A stretch of 64,000 nt of DNA from Veillonella atypica KON (GTDB taxonomy: Bacteria; Bacillota; Negativicutes; Veillonellales; Veillonellaceae), in contig NZ_PPDE01000008.1 in the NCBI RefSeq assembly GCF_002959915.1, positions 62,001 through 126,000 on the forward strand, read 5' to 3'. Numbering within the stretch: position 1 is the first letter of the stretch; every line of letters starts with the position of its first letter. Under the pieces are notes generated by a model. That model was not told the origin of the DNA, did not search any database, and worked only from the letters and a program-made list of their open reading frames with translations. Positions 35,512 to 44,218 of this stretch are shown in pieces. Made by a program: the position numbers and the translations under genes.

Positions 35512-35528
35512 TAATACTAGGTCATAAA
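35512..35528 (+). promoter_or_regulatory. Candidate FapR operator
   Basis: TTAATACTAGGTCATAA is a 17-bp imperfect palindrome that resembles the FapR site of bacilli and staphylococci (half-site TTAGTACC). It lies just after the predicted transcription start, where FapR would repress its own operon until malonyl-CoA accumulates. The match is partial: five of eight half-site positions are symmetric. Confidence 0.62.
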
Positions 35529-35538
35529 AGGTGGTCCC

Positions 35539-36102
35539 ATGAGTAGGTTGAAGAAGCAAGAAAGACAGAAACAGTTAACAGAAAAACTGAATATTACGCC
35601 TTTTCTTACTGATGAAGAGTTGGCATCGCACTTTGGTGTCAGTGTACCTACAATTCGACTCGATCGATTAGAATTGGGGATTCCTGAATTGCGTGAGCGT
35701 ATTAAAGCGATGGCTACCGAACATGCTCAGGATGAGCAACCGGAACCAATACAGCATGAAATTGTAGGCGAACTCATCGATGTAACGGAAGGAAAACAAG
35801 CTTTATCCATGTTACATACGACGCCAGACATGGAAGATCGTTTTGGTTATATTGATCCACAGTATTTGTATGCTCAAGCAAATTCCTTGGCCAAGCTAGT
35901 TATGGGTTCAACCCTTTGCTCTGCAGAGGTAGGGAATATTAAATATAAAAATCCAGTAGAGTCTGGTACTAATTTGGTGGCGAAAGCAGAAATTGTTCGT
36001 CGTCGTGGAGATAAATACTTTATTTGGGTTATAATTAGAGATAAAATAAAAGAAGTATTTAGAGCTAAATTTATCATGGAGTCTGTGGAGAATCGGGTGT
36101 AG
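35539..36102 (+). CDS. fapR: Fatty-acid biosynthesis repressor FapR
   Basis: The 187-residue protein has an N-terminal helix-turn-helix (FLTDEELASHFGVSVPTIRLDRLELGIPELR, about 21-51). A C-terminal hot-dog domain (about 90-187) would bind malonyl-CoA; NSLAKLVMGSTLCSAEVGNIKYKNPV matches the FapR ligand fold. It represses fatty-acid and phospholipid genes when malonyl-CoA is low. It is the first gene of the plsX-fab cluster and has a candidate operator in its leader. AAAGGTGG precedes the ATG. Confidence 0.92.
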   Translation: MSRLKKQERQKQLTEKLNITPFLTDEELASHFGVSVPTIRLDRLELGIPELRERIKAMATEHAQDEQPEPIQHEIVGELIDVTEGKQALSMLHTTPDMEDRFGYIDPQYLYAQANSLAKLVMGSTLCSAEVGNIKYKNPVESGTNLVAKAEIVRRRGDKYFIWVIIRDKIKEVFRAKFIMESVENRV

Positions 36103-36105
36103 TAT

Positions 36106-37134
36106 ATGAAAATTGCAATTGACGCCATGGGTGGTGATTTTGCTCCCTTGGAAATCGTCTTAGGCGCCTTGGAAGCAGTGCGAGAAACGGAACATATTGA
36201 TGTTGTTCTTGTAGGCGATAAAACTCAAATATTTAAAATTTTAGAAGATAATAATGAAACAAATAATCCTCGCATTTCTGTGTATCATGCGAGTCAAGTA
36301 ATTGGAATGGATGAACATCCTGGCCAAGCATTGCGCAAGAAGAAGGATGCCTCCGTTGTGGTGGCTACATCTTTAGTTAGAAGTAAAGAATGTGAAGCTG
36401 TTATTGCCCCAGGAAGCACAGGTGCAGCTGTAGCGGCAGCATTATTTGGTCTAGGCCGTATCAAGGGCATTGATAGACCTGTTATTGCTACACCAATGCC
36501 AACTGTAAACGGTATAACCGTTATGTTGGATTCCGGTGCGAACTCAAATAGTAAACCAAAACATCTTGTACAAGGTGCATTGATGGGCGCTGAGTATGCA
36601 AAACTTTTACTTGGCAAAGAAAATCCTACGGTAGGCCTTCTCAATATTGGTGAAGAAGCGACTAAAGGTAATGAAGTTGTGCTTGCTACATATCCTATCT
36701 TGGAAAATATGAAAACCATCAATTTTAAAGGAAATGTAGAAGGTCGCGATATTCCGAAAGGAACCGTAGACGTTGTCGTTTGCGATGGTTTTGTAGGCAA
36801 TGTAATTCTTAAATTTGCAGAAGGTCTTGTAACTGGTTTGACACAGCTCATCAAAGACAGCATCATGAATGGTGGAATATTAGCTAAAATTGGGGCATTG
36901 CTTATCAAACCAGCGTTGAAACCAATGGCCAAGAAGGTGGACCACACTGAAAATGGTGGTGCTCCATTACTTGGTGTAAATGGTGTGTTTATGATTGCTC
37001 ATGGCAGTTCAAAGGCTAAAGAAATTAAGACTGCTATTACCATTGCAGCCGATTTAGTAGAACGCAAAATAATTGAACATATTCGAGAAACAATGGAAAT
37101 TGAAGGAGCCGTAAAATATGAGTATGATGAATAA
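36106..37134 (+). CDS. plsX: Phosphate acyltransferase PlsX
   Basis: This 342-residue protein begins MKIAIDAMGGDFAP, the PlsX signature. It also has VIAPGSTGAAVAAA, MLDSGAN, and a C-terminal GAPLLGVNGVFMIAHGSS. It makes acyl-phosphate from acyl-ACP for phospholipid synthesis, peripheral to the membrane. It starts three bases after fapR and overlaps fabH by 17, so the operon is tightly packed. Confidence 0.95.
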   Translation: MKIAIDAMGGDFAPLEIVLGALEAVRETEHIDVVLVGDKTQIFKILEDNNETNNPRISVYHASQVIGMDEHPGQALRKKKDASVVVATSLVRSKECEAVIAPGSTGAAVAAALFGLGRIKGIDRPVIATPMPTVNGITVMLDSGANSNSKPKHLVQGALMGAEYAKLLLGKENPTVGLLNIGEEATKGNEVVLATYPILENMKTINFKGNVEGRDIPKGTVDVVVCDGFVGNVILKFAEGLVTGLTQLIKDSIMNGGILAKIGALLIKPALKPMAKKVDHTENGGAPLLGVNGVFMIAHGSSKAKEIKTAITIAADLVERKIIEHIRETMEIEGAVKYEYDE

Positions 37135-38113
37135 ACCTGTCGGTATTATTGGTACAGGTAGCTTCCTTCCTGATAATGTGGTGACTAACTTTGATTTAGA
37201 GAAAATGGTCGATACAAGTGACCAATGGATCAGAGAACGTACAGGCATTGAAGAAAGACGCATTGCACCAGAAGGTATGAATACATCCTATATGGCAACT
37301 GAAGCTGCAAAAAAAGCACTTCAAATGGCTAAGCTCGATGTAGAAGATATCGATATGATTATCTTTGCTACATTGACACCAGATATGGTGATTCCTTCTG
37401 CCGCATGTATATTGCAAGCAAATCTTGGTGCGAAAAATGCAGCAGCTTATGATTTACAAGCTGCATGCTCCGGATTTGTGTATGGGTTGATAACTGCTCA
37501 AAGCTATATCGCTTCTGGATTATTTAAAAATGTTCTCGTTGTAGGCGCAGAAATTTTGTCTCGTCGCGTTAACTGGAAAGATCGTGGTACTTGTATTCTA
37601 TTTGGTGATGGTGCAGGTGCAGCTGTTGTTTCTGAGGTTCCAGAAGGTTATGGTATCAAAGGGGTCGACTTAGGCGCTGATGGTACTGGCGGTTCTGCAT
37701 TGTGTATACCAGCTGGTGGTACAGCTGTTTTAGCTAATGACCAACGTATAGAAGAAGGCTTGACTTTCATTCATATGGATGGTCCAGAAGTATATAAATT
37801 TGCTGTTAAAACAATGGGAAAAACGGCATTAAAATCTCTAGAACGAGCTAATATGAATTTAGATGAGTTAGATTATTTTATCCCACATCAAGCTAATATT
37901 CGTATTATCGATTCAGCCGCTAAACGTTTACATATGCCAAAAGAAAAGGTATTTGTAAATTTACATAAGTATGGTAATACATCTGCTGCATCAGTGGCCA
38001 TTGCGTTGGATGAAGCAAATCGTGAAGGTAGCTTAAAACGCGGTGATAATGTAGCACTTGCAGGATTTGGTGCTGGCCTTACCTGGGCTAGCCTCGTCTT
38101 GAAATGGTATTAA
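37118..38113 (+). CDS. fabH: Beta-ketoacyl-ACP synthase III
   Basis: This 331-residue thiolase-fold enzyme has the catalytic Cys in LQAACSGFVYG (about residue 117), the His in IPHQANIRI, and the Asn in KYGNTSAASVA. It condenses acetyl-CoA (or a branched acyl-CoA) with malonyl-ACP to start chain synthesis. The ATG overlaps the end of plsX by 17 bases, and GGAG lies nearby. A second start two codons on is possible. The layout plsX-fabH is common in Firmicutes. Confidence 0.95.
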   Translation: MSMMNKPVGIIGTGSFLPDNVVTNFDLEKMVDTSDQWIRERTGIEERRIAPEGMNTSYMATEAAKKALQMAKLDVEDIDMIIFATLTPDMVIPSAACILQANLGAKNAAAYDLQAACSGFVYGLITAQSYIASGLFKNVLVVGAEILSRRVNWKDRGTCILFGDGAGAAVVSEVPEGYGIKGVDLGADGTGGSALCIPAGGTAVLANDQRIEEGLTFIHMDGPEVYKFAVKTMGKTALKSLERANMNLDELDYFIPHQANIRIIDSAAKRLHMPKEKVFVNLHKYGNTSAASVAIALDEANREGSLKRGDNVALAGFGAGLTWASLVLKWY

Positions 38114-38128
38114 GGAGGAAACATCAAG

Positions 38129-39073
38129 ATGATTAAGACTGATATTTGTGATTTGTTACAGATTGAGTATCCTATCTTTCAAGGTGGTATGGCTTGGTTA
38201 GGAACGGCTGAACTTGCGTCTGCAGTATCTGAAGCAGGTGGTCTTGGCATAATTGGTGCAGGACATATGCCTCCTGATATTTTCCGCAACGAAATTCACA
38301 AAGTTAAAGAGCGTACTAATAAACCATTTGGTTGCAATATTATGTTGATGTCTCCTTTTGTAAAAGAAGTTATGGAAGTCGTTGTTGAAGAACGAGTTCC
38401 TGTTATTACAACTGGTGCGGGTAATCCTGGTGTATATATCCCAGCTTTGAAAGAAATTGGCACAAAGGTTATTCCTGTAGTTGCATCCGTTCTTTTAGCG
38501 AAACGTTTACTTCGTGGTGGTATTGATGCGATTATTGCAGAAGGTACTGAATCAGGTGGCCATGTTGGGGATATTACAACAATGGCATTGTTACCACAAG
38601 TTGTAGATGCTGTCGATGTTCCAGTTATTGCTGCTGGTGGTATTGCAGATGGCCGTGGCGTAGCAGCTGCGTTTGCACTAGGTGCTCATGCAGTTCAAAT
38701 GGGTACACGTTTTGTCCTATCTGAAGAATGTATTGCTCATGAAAACTATAAAAACGCTGTATTGAAAGCAAAAGATCGTTCTACTGTTATGACTGGTCTT
38801 ACAACAGGTCATCCAGTTCGAATTATCGAGAATCAATTAGCACATAAATATAAAAATCTTGAATTTAGTGGTGGTTCCAAGGAAGAATTAGAAAATCTTG
38901 GCGCAGGTACACTTCGTAAAGCTGCTATTGAAGGTGATGTAAAAGAAGGCTCCGTTATGATTGGTCAAATCGCAGGTATGCTACACGATGTGAAACCTTG
39001 TAAAGAAATCATTACAGACATTATGACAGAAGCTGAAACAGTGATTAAAAATCTACAAACTTTTGGCAAATAA
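38129..39073 (+). CDS. fabK: Enoyl-ACP reductase II (FabK)
   Basis: This 314-residue FMN-dependent TIM-barrel protein begins DLLQIEYPIFQGGMAWLG and contains GTESGGHVGD, VIAAGGIADGRG, AVQMGTRFVLSEE. The cluster has no FabI, so this is the most likely enoyl-ACP reductase, performing the last step of each elongation cycle with NAD(P)H. AAGGAGG precedes the ATG. Two other members of this family lie nearby (33082 minus, and 41133). Confidence 0.9.
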   Translation: MIKTDICDLLQIEYPIFQGGMAWLGTAELASAVSEAGGLGIIGAGHMPPDIFRNEIHKVKERTNKPFGCNIMLMSPFVKEVMEVVVEERVPVITTGAGNPGVYIPALKEIGTKVIPVVASVLLAKRLLRGGIDAIIAEGTESGGHVGDITTMALLPQVVDAVDVPVIAAGGIADGRGVAAAFALGAHAVQMGTRFVLSEECIAHENYKNAVLKAKDRSTVMTGLTTGHPVRIIENQLAHKYKNLEFSGGSKEELENLGAGTLRKAAIEGDVKEGSVMIGQIAGMLHDVKPCKEIITDIMTEAETVIKNLQTFGK

Positions 39074-39085
39074 GGAGGCCATCCT

Positions 39086-40027
39086 ATGAAAACTGCATTT
39101 GTATTTCCAGGTCAAGGATCCCAAAAAGTAGGCATGTTACAAGATTTGTATAATGCATACCCTATTGTTAAACAACGTTTTGAAGAAGCTGATGAAGCAT
39201 TGGGCTATTCTATTTCTAAATTATGCTTCGAAGGCCCTGATACAGAATTGGTTAAGACTGCTAATACACAACCAGCTATTTTAACTGCTTCCGTAGCTTG
39301 CTATGAAGTGTTGAAAGAACAAGGTTTTACACCAGATATCGTAGGTGGTCATAGCTTAGGTGAATATAGTGCGTTAGTCGCTGCCGGTGTTCTTGATTTT
39401 AAGGATGCTGTGTATGTAGTTCATAAACGTGGTGAATATATGCAAGAAGCTGTACCATTGGGCAAGGGTGCTATGGCGGCTATTCTAGCATTGCCAAGAG
39501 AACAAGTTGTTGAAATTTGCCAACAAGTTAATGATACAGTTGGTTCTGTACAAGCTGTAAACTTTAACTGCCCTGGTCAAATCGTAATCGCTGGTGAAAC
39601 AGCTGCCGTAGAAACAGCAGCTGAAAAAATGAAAGAAGCCGGTGCAAAACGTGCAGTAATGCTTCCTGTAAGTGCTCCATTCCATAGTCGTCTTATGGAA
39701 CCTGCAGCGCTTCGTTTAAAAGAAGAATTAGATAAGATCCAAGTTAACGATGCTAAGATTCCAGTAGTAGCTAATGTAACTGGCAAAATTTTAACAAATG
39801 CTAGTGACATTAAAGAATCTTTAGTAACACAAGCAGCTAATCCTGTATTGTGGGAAGATTGTGTTGCAGAAATGGTTAACTTTGGTGTAACTCGCTTTGT
39901 AGAAGTTGGTCCTGGCAAAGTATTAACAGGTTTCACTAAAAAGATTAATAAAGAAATGGAATTAGCTAATGTAGAAGACATTCCATCCTTAGAGAAAACG
40001 CTTGAATTTTTAAAGGGGGTTCGATAA
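39086..40027 (+). CDS. fabD: Malonyl-CoA:ACP transacylase
   Basis: The 313-residue protein starts [14 protein letters not shown] and carries the nucleophile motif [15 protein letters not shown] (Ser about 93). The catalytic His appears in SAPFHSRLM (about 202). It loads malonyl groups onto ACP. AAGGAGG precedes the ATG; fabG starts two bases after the stop. Confidence 0.96.
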   Translation: MKTAFVFPGQGSQKVGMLQDLYNAYPIVKQRFEEADEALGYSISKLCFEGPDTELVKTANTQPAILTASVACYEVLKEQGFTPDIVGGHSLGEYSALVAAGVLDFKDAVYVVHKRGEYMQEAVPLGKGAMAAILALPREQVVEICQQVNDTVGSVQAVNFNCPGQIVIAGETAAVETAAEKMKEAGAKRAVMLPVSAPFHSRLMEPAALRLKEELDKIQVNDAKIPVVANVTGKILTNASDIKESLVTQAANPVLWEDCVAEMVNFGVTRFVEVGPGKVLTGFTKKINKEMELANVEDIPSLEKTLEFLKGVR

Positions 40028-40028
40028 A

Positions 40029-40772
40029 ATGCACTTAGAGGGTAAAGTAGCTCTCGTAACTGGCGCCTCTCGTGGTATCGGTCGCGCCGTTGCTATTCAA
40101 CTTGCACAATCTGGTGCTGATGTTGCTGTTAACTATAGTGGCAGTGAAGCTGCTGCTCAAGAAACAGTAGACGCTATCTTAGCATTGGGTCGCAAAGCGA
40201 TTAAAATTAAAGCCAATGTTGCAAATGCTGAAGAAGTGGCAGCAATGGTTGAAGAAACGCATAAAACATTTGGTCACATCGATATTTTAGTAAATAATGC
40301 AGGTATCACTCGTGATGGTTTGCTTATGCGTATGAAAGACGAAGACTTTGATGCCGTTATCGATATCAACCTTAAAGGTGTATATTTAGTAACAAAAGCA
40401 GTATCCAAAATCATGATGAAACAACGTGCTGGTCATATTATTAACATGACTTCTGTTGTTGGTTTGATGGGTAATGCTGGTCAAGCTAACTATGCGGCTT
40501 CTAAAGCTGGTGTAATTGGTTTTACTAAATCTTGTGCAAAAGAGTTAGCTAGCCGTGGTATCACAGTTAATGCAATCGCACCTGGTTTTATCAATACTGA
40601 TATGACAGATGTATTGCCTGAAAAGGTGAAAGAAGCTATGGTAACACAAATTCCGTTGGGCCGTATGGCTAAAGCTGAAGAAGTGGCTGCCGTAACAACA
40701 TTCCTTGCTAGTGATTTTGCTAGCTATATTACAGGTCAAGTCATCAATGTAGATGGCGGCATGGTAATGTAG
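40029..40772 (+). CDS. fabG: 3-ketoacyl-ACP reductase
   Basis: This 247-residue classical SDR has TGASRGIG at 12-19, [20 protein letters not shown], the catalytic Ser-Tyr-Lys (S139-type TSVVG and YAASKAG), and ends [10 protein letters not shown] as FabG does. It reduces 3-ketoacyl-ACP with NADPH. GGGGG lies upstream. It sits in the standard order fabD-fabG-acpP. Confidence 0.96.
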   Translation: MHLEGKVALVTGASRGIGRAVAIQLAQSGADVAVNYSGSEAAAQETVDAILALGRKAIKIKANVANAEEVAAMVEETHKTFGHIDILVNNAGITRDGLLMRMKDEDFDAVIDINLKGVYLVTKAVSKIMMKQRAGHIINMTSVVGLMGNAGQANYAASKAGVIGFTKSCAKELASRGITVNAIAPGFINTDMTDVLPEKVKEAMVTQIPLGRMAKAEEVAAVTTFLASDFASYITGQVINVDGGMVM

Positions 40773-40823
40773 TTACAAAATTAGACTATATATAAATCTC
40801 ATTTGAAAGGAGGTGAACCACTA

Positions 40824-41054
40824 ATGAGCACTTTCGATAAAGTTAAAGCAATCGTTGTGGAACAATTAGGCGTTGATGAAGCTGAAGTTACCATTGATTC
40901 TACATTCATCGACGACTTAGGCGCTGACTCCTTGGATATCGTTGAATTGATCATGGCATTTGAAGAAGAATTCAATGTTGAAATCCCTGACGACGTTGCA
41001 GAAAAAATCAAAACCGTTAAGGATACAGTAGAATATATTGATTCTGCTAAATAA
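40824..41054 (+). CDS. acpP: Acyl carrier protein
   Basis: This acidic protein of 76 residues carries the phosphopantetheine serine (Ser36) in [31 protein letters not shown], a near-perfect Shine-Dalgarno, ends a few bases before ATG 40824, as expected for a highly expressed protein. An open extension to 40803 is part of that site, not coding. It carries the growing acyl chain for all Fab enzymes. Confidence 0.97.
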   Translation: MSTFDKVKAIVVEQLGVDEAEVTIDSTFIDDLGADSLDIVELIMAFEEEFNVEIPDDVAEKIKTVKDTVEYIDSAK

Positions 41055-41081
41055 GCTGTATAGCTGACAATTCAGCCGTGC

Positions 41082-41101
41082 GGGGGGCCGAGTGGCTCCC
41101 C
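41082..41101 (+). other. GC-rich hairpin between acpP and the FabK-like gene
   Basis: GGGGGGCC (41082-41089) pairs with GGCTCCCC (41094-41101), with one G-T pair and a four-base loop. No T tract follows, so it is more likely a processing or stability element that sets acpP mRNA level above its neighbours than a true terminator. Confidence 0.6.
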
Positions 41102-41132
41102 TAATCGGTATTGTTTACAGGAGGAATTGATA

Positions 41133-42089
41133 GTGAAGCTCCCTGAACTTCGCATTGGGAATCTAGTGGCCAAAGTACCTATTATTCAAGGTGGTATGGC
41201 GATTAGATTGTCTACAGCTCGGTTGGCAGCAGCCGTTGCAAATGAAGGTGGTATTGGCCTTATTGCAGCATCTGGATTGCCTTTTGATGAATTAAGATAT
41301 GAAATACAATTAGCTAGAAAATTATCACCTACGGGTATTATTGGTATAAATGCGATGGTAGCAGCAACGCAATTTGCGGGTCTTGTAAAAACTGCCATCG
41401 AAGAGGGCATTGATCTTGTAGTGGCAGGTGCCGGATTTTCAAGAGATATGTTCGCAATGGGTAAAGAGTCTGGTACTCCAATCGTACCTATTGTTTCTTC
41501 TGCAAAATTAGCGCGCATTTCTGAAGGTTTAGGTGCCGCTGCAGTTATCGTAGAAGGTAGCGAAGCTGGTGGTCACTTGGGAACGGATCGTTCTGCTCGT
41601 GAAATCGTACCAGAAGTTGTAGCCGCCGTTAAAAATATTCCAGTTATTGCAGCTGGTGGTGTTTTAGATGGTAAAGATATCGTGGATATGTTTAAATTGG
41701 GTGCTAATGGCGTTCAAATGGGCAGTCGCTTTGCTGCTTCTGATGAATGTAATGCATCTGATGAATTGAAAAAAATGTATGTGCGTGCTACAAATCCTGA
41801 GGATATTGTATTGATTCAAAGTCCAGTAGGTTTACCAGGCCAAGCTATTAAAAATAAATTTGCTGAATCTGTTCTTGATGGCACTGTAGCGCCACCAACA
41901 GTATGTGACAATTGTTTAAAACATTGTTCCCATAAATTCTGTATTATCCGTGCTTTATCTAGAGCGCAACAAGGTGATGTGGAAACGGGGTTAGTATTCT
42001 CTGGCAATAATATGCGAAAAGTCGATAAGATTATGCCAGTTAAAGATATTTTTGCACAGTTAAAACAACAAGTAGCAGAAATCGATTAA
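41133..42089 (+). CDS. FabK-like / nitronate monooxygenase family flavoprotein with C-terminal Cys cluster
   Basis: This FMN TIM-barrel protein of about 318 residues begins ELRIGNLVAKVPIIQGGMA and has EGSEAGGHLG and GVQMGSRFAASDEC. Near its C-terminus lies CDNCLKHCSHKFC (four cysteines), which is absent from the fabK at 38129 and could bind a metal or Fe-S cluster. The start is GTG at 41133, eight bases after AGGAGG. Its place between acpP and fabF suggests a lipid role, possibly a second enoyl reductase or unsaturated-fatty-acid step (inference). Confidence 0.85.
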   Translation: MKLPELRIGNLVAKVPIIQGGMAIRLSTARLAAAVANEGGIGLIAASGLPFDELRYEIQLARKLSPTGIIGINAMVAATQFAGLVKTAIEEGIDLVVAGAGFSRDMFAMGKESGTPIVPIVSSAKLARISEGLGAAAVIVEGSEAGGHLGTDRSAREIVPEVVAAVKNIPVIAAGGVLDGKDIVDMFKLGANGVQMGSRFAASDECNASDELKKMYVRATNPEDIVLIQSPVGLPGQAIKNKFAESVLDGTVAPPTVCDNCLKHCSHKFCIIRALSRAQQGDVETGLVFSGNNMRKVDKIMPVKDIFAQLKQQVAEID

Positions 42090-42124
42090 TTAAAGGGGCT
42101 ATATAGCTATAAGAGGTGGAATAA

Positions 42125-43369
42125 TTGGAAAAACGTGTAGTAATTACTGGCTTAGGAGCGATTACTCCGGTAGGTATCGGTAAAGAGAATTTCTACAATG
42201 CGTTGTTAGAGGGTAAATCTGGTATTGGCCCAATTACACGCTTTGATGCATCTGACTATGCAACACGCATTGCAGGTGAAGTAAAAGATTTTGATATTAC
42301 TCAATATGGCGTAGATAAAAAAGAAGCTCGCCGTATGGACCGTTCCGTTGAATTTGCAATTGGTGCAGCTGTTTTGGCAGCTGATGATGCAAAATTAGCA
42401 CTTGATGAAGAAGATTTGGACCGTTGTGGTACAGTAGTTGGTACTGGTATTGGCGGTATTGATTCTATCCATGATGTGTATACAACATTATTTGAAAAAG
42501 GTCCTGGTCGTGTTAGCCCATTTGCAGTTCCTATGATGATTGCAAATATGTCTTCTGCACGTGTATCCATTCGCCTAGGCTTGAAAGGTCCTGTTATTAC
42601 AGACGTGACAGCTTGTACTTCTGGTACTAATGCAATTGGTGATGCATTCCGCATTATTCAACGTGGTGATGCAGACATCATGTTTGCAGGTGGTACTGAA
42701 GCTGCTGTTTCCCCTGCTGCTGTAGCCGGCTTCGCAGCTATGAAAGCTATGTCTACACGCAATGATGAGCCTACAAAAGCATCTCGTCCATTTGATAAGG
42801 ACCGTGACGGTTTCGTAATGGGTGAAGGTGCAGGTATCGTTGTACTTGAAGAATTAGAACACGCTAAAGCTCGTGGTGCTCATATCTACGCAGAAGTAGT
42901 AGGCTATGGCACTAATGGCGATGCTTATCATATTACAGCTCCAGCTCCTGGTGGTGTACAAGCTCGTAAATGTATGGAATTAGCAATTAAAGATGCAGGT
43001 GTTGACCCTAAAGAAATTAACTACATCAATGCTCACGGTACATCTACAGGCTTGAATGATAAAAACGAAACATTGGCTATTAAAGAATTGTTCGGTGATC
43101 ATGCAAAAGATATCGCTGTTAACTCTACAAAATCTATGACCGGTCACTTGTTGGGCGCTGCTGGTGCGATTGAAACTATTGTAATGGCAATGGCAATCGA
43201 AACAGGTAAGGTTCATCCAACAATTAACTGTGATAATCCAGATGAAGGTTTAGACCTTGATTATGTACGTGAAGGTGCTCGTGATTTACATGTTACAGCA
43301 GCTCTTTCTAACTCCTTTGGCTTTGGTGGTCATAACGGTACACTTTGTGTTCGCCGTTATGAAGACTAA
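42125..43369 (+). CDS. fabF: Beta-ketoacyl-ACP synthase II
   Basis: The 414-residue thiolase-fold enzyme has the nucleophile in VTACTSGTNAIGDAF (about Cys164). The two catalytic histidines are in NAHGTSTGLNDKNE and STKSMTGHLLGAAG. It elongates acyl-ACP by two carbons using malonyl-ACP. The start is TTG at 42125 behind AAGAGGTGG. Its stop overlaps the rnc start (TAATG). Confidence 0.95.
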   Translation: MEKRVVITGLGAITPVGIGKENFYNALLEGKSGIGPITRFDASDYATRIAGEVKDFDITQYGVDKKEARRMDRSVEFAIGAAVLAADDAKLALDEEDLDRCGTVVGTGIGGIDSIHDVYTTLFEKGPGRVSPFAVPMMIANMSSARVSIRLGLKGPVITDVTACTSGTNAIGDAFRIIQRGDADIMFAGGTEAAVSPAAVAGFAAMKAMSTRNDEPTKASRPFDKDRDGFVMGEGAGIVVLEELEHAKARGAHIYAEVVGYGTNGDAYHITAPAPGGVQARKCMELAIKDAGVDPKEINYINAHGTSTGLNDKNETLAIKELFGDHAKDIAVNSTKSMTGHLLGAAGAIETIVMAMAIETGKVHPTINCDNPDEGLDLDYVREGARDLHVTAALSNSFGFGGHNGTLCVRRYED

Positions 43370-44112
43370 TGGGGCGTCACGTATCGCATAAGAATACTAT
43401 AATGACACAAGCTCGTGAAGATTCTCTTCATGAGCTTGTTAGTCGTTTACATATACCGAATATTGATATCTCGATTTTAGATTGTGCTTTTACTCATACA
43501 TCTTATGCGAATGAACATAAATTTAAGCATATTCATCATAATCAACGCTTAGAGTTTCTTGGTGATGCTGTATTGGATTTAATTATTGGTGAATATTTAT
43601 TTACAACATATCCCGATATGTCTGAAGGTAATTTGACTAAGATTAAGGCGGCTACAGTTTGTGAAGATTCATTAGCTACCGTTAGTCGTACATTGCATTT
43701 AGGTGATTATTTATTACTGGGCCATGGGGAAAAGTCCTCTGGTGGTAGTGATAGAAAATCCATATTAGCTGATACATTTGAATCATTGATTGGTGCGTTA
43801 TATATAACGACTGACTATAAAACAGTAATGGACTTTGTTCTTCATCACTTAGCTCCTAATCTTAAGCAAGCATTAGAAGGTAAGCGTGGTAAAGATTATA
43901 AGACATTGTTACAAGAATTTGTACAACGTGATGGTGATAAACATATAGTATATAGTCTTATCAGTGAGTCTGGTCCTGATCATGCTAAGACTTTTATGAT
44001 GGAGGTATCCATTGATGGGATTACCTATGAGGCAGGTACTGGTAAAAGTAAAAAAATAGCAGAACAACATGCAGCACAATTGACATTAGAACGGTTAATG
44101 GCTGCTATATAA
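43369..44112 (+). CDS. rnc: Ribonuclease III
   Basis: The 247-residue protein has the RNase III signature RLEFLGDAVLDLIIGEYLF near 62-80 with the catalytic acidic residues, then a C-terminal double-stranded RNA-binding domain (DYKTLLQEFVQRDGD to KKIAEQHAAQLTLERLM). It processes rRNA and other structured RNA. The ATG overlaps the fabF stop by one base. A terminator follows. The fab-rnc-smc-ftsY order is common in Firmicutes. Confidence 0.95.
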   Translation: MGRHVSHKNTIMTQAREDSLHELVSRLHIPNIDISILDCAFTHTSYANEHKFKHIHHNQRLEFLGDAVLDLIIGEYLFTTYPDMSEGNLTKIKAATVCEDSLATVSRTLHLGDYLLLGHGEKSSGGSDRKSILADTFESLIGALYITTDYKTVMDFVLHHLAPNLKQALEGKRGKDYKTLLQEFVQRDGDKHIVYSLISESGPDHAKTFMMEVSIDGITYEAGTGKSKKIAEQHAAQLTLERLMAAI

Positions 44113-44114
44113 TA

Positions 44115-44134
44115 AGCGCCGCAAGGCGCTTTTT
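44115..44134 (+). terminator. Terminator after rnc
   Basis: AGCGCC-GCAA-GGCGCT forms a 6-bp GC stem with a stable tetraloop, followed by four Ts. It ends the fatty-acid/rnc operon. Confidence 0.85.
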
Positions 44135-44218
44135 ATATAGGAACTATTAATTTAGGTTTTTTACATACAATAGCATGAACCGTGAAGCGTAGATCAGTAA
44201 TAGGAAGGAGGTTTATTC

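Noticed and set aside
36294-36947. 217-codon minus-strand frame inside plsX
   Set aside because: plsX on the + strand carries clear family motifs over the same bases.
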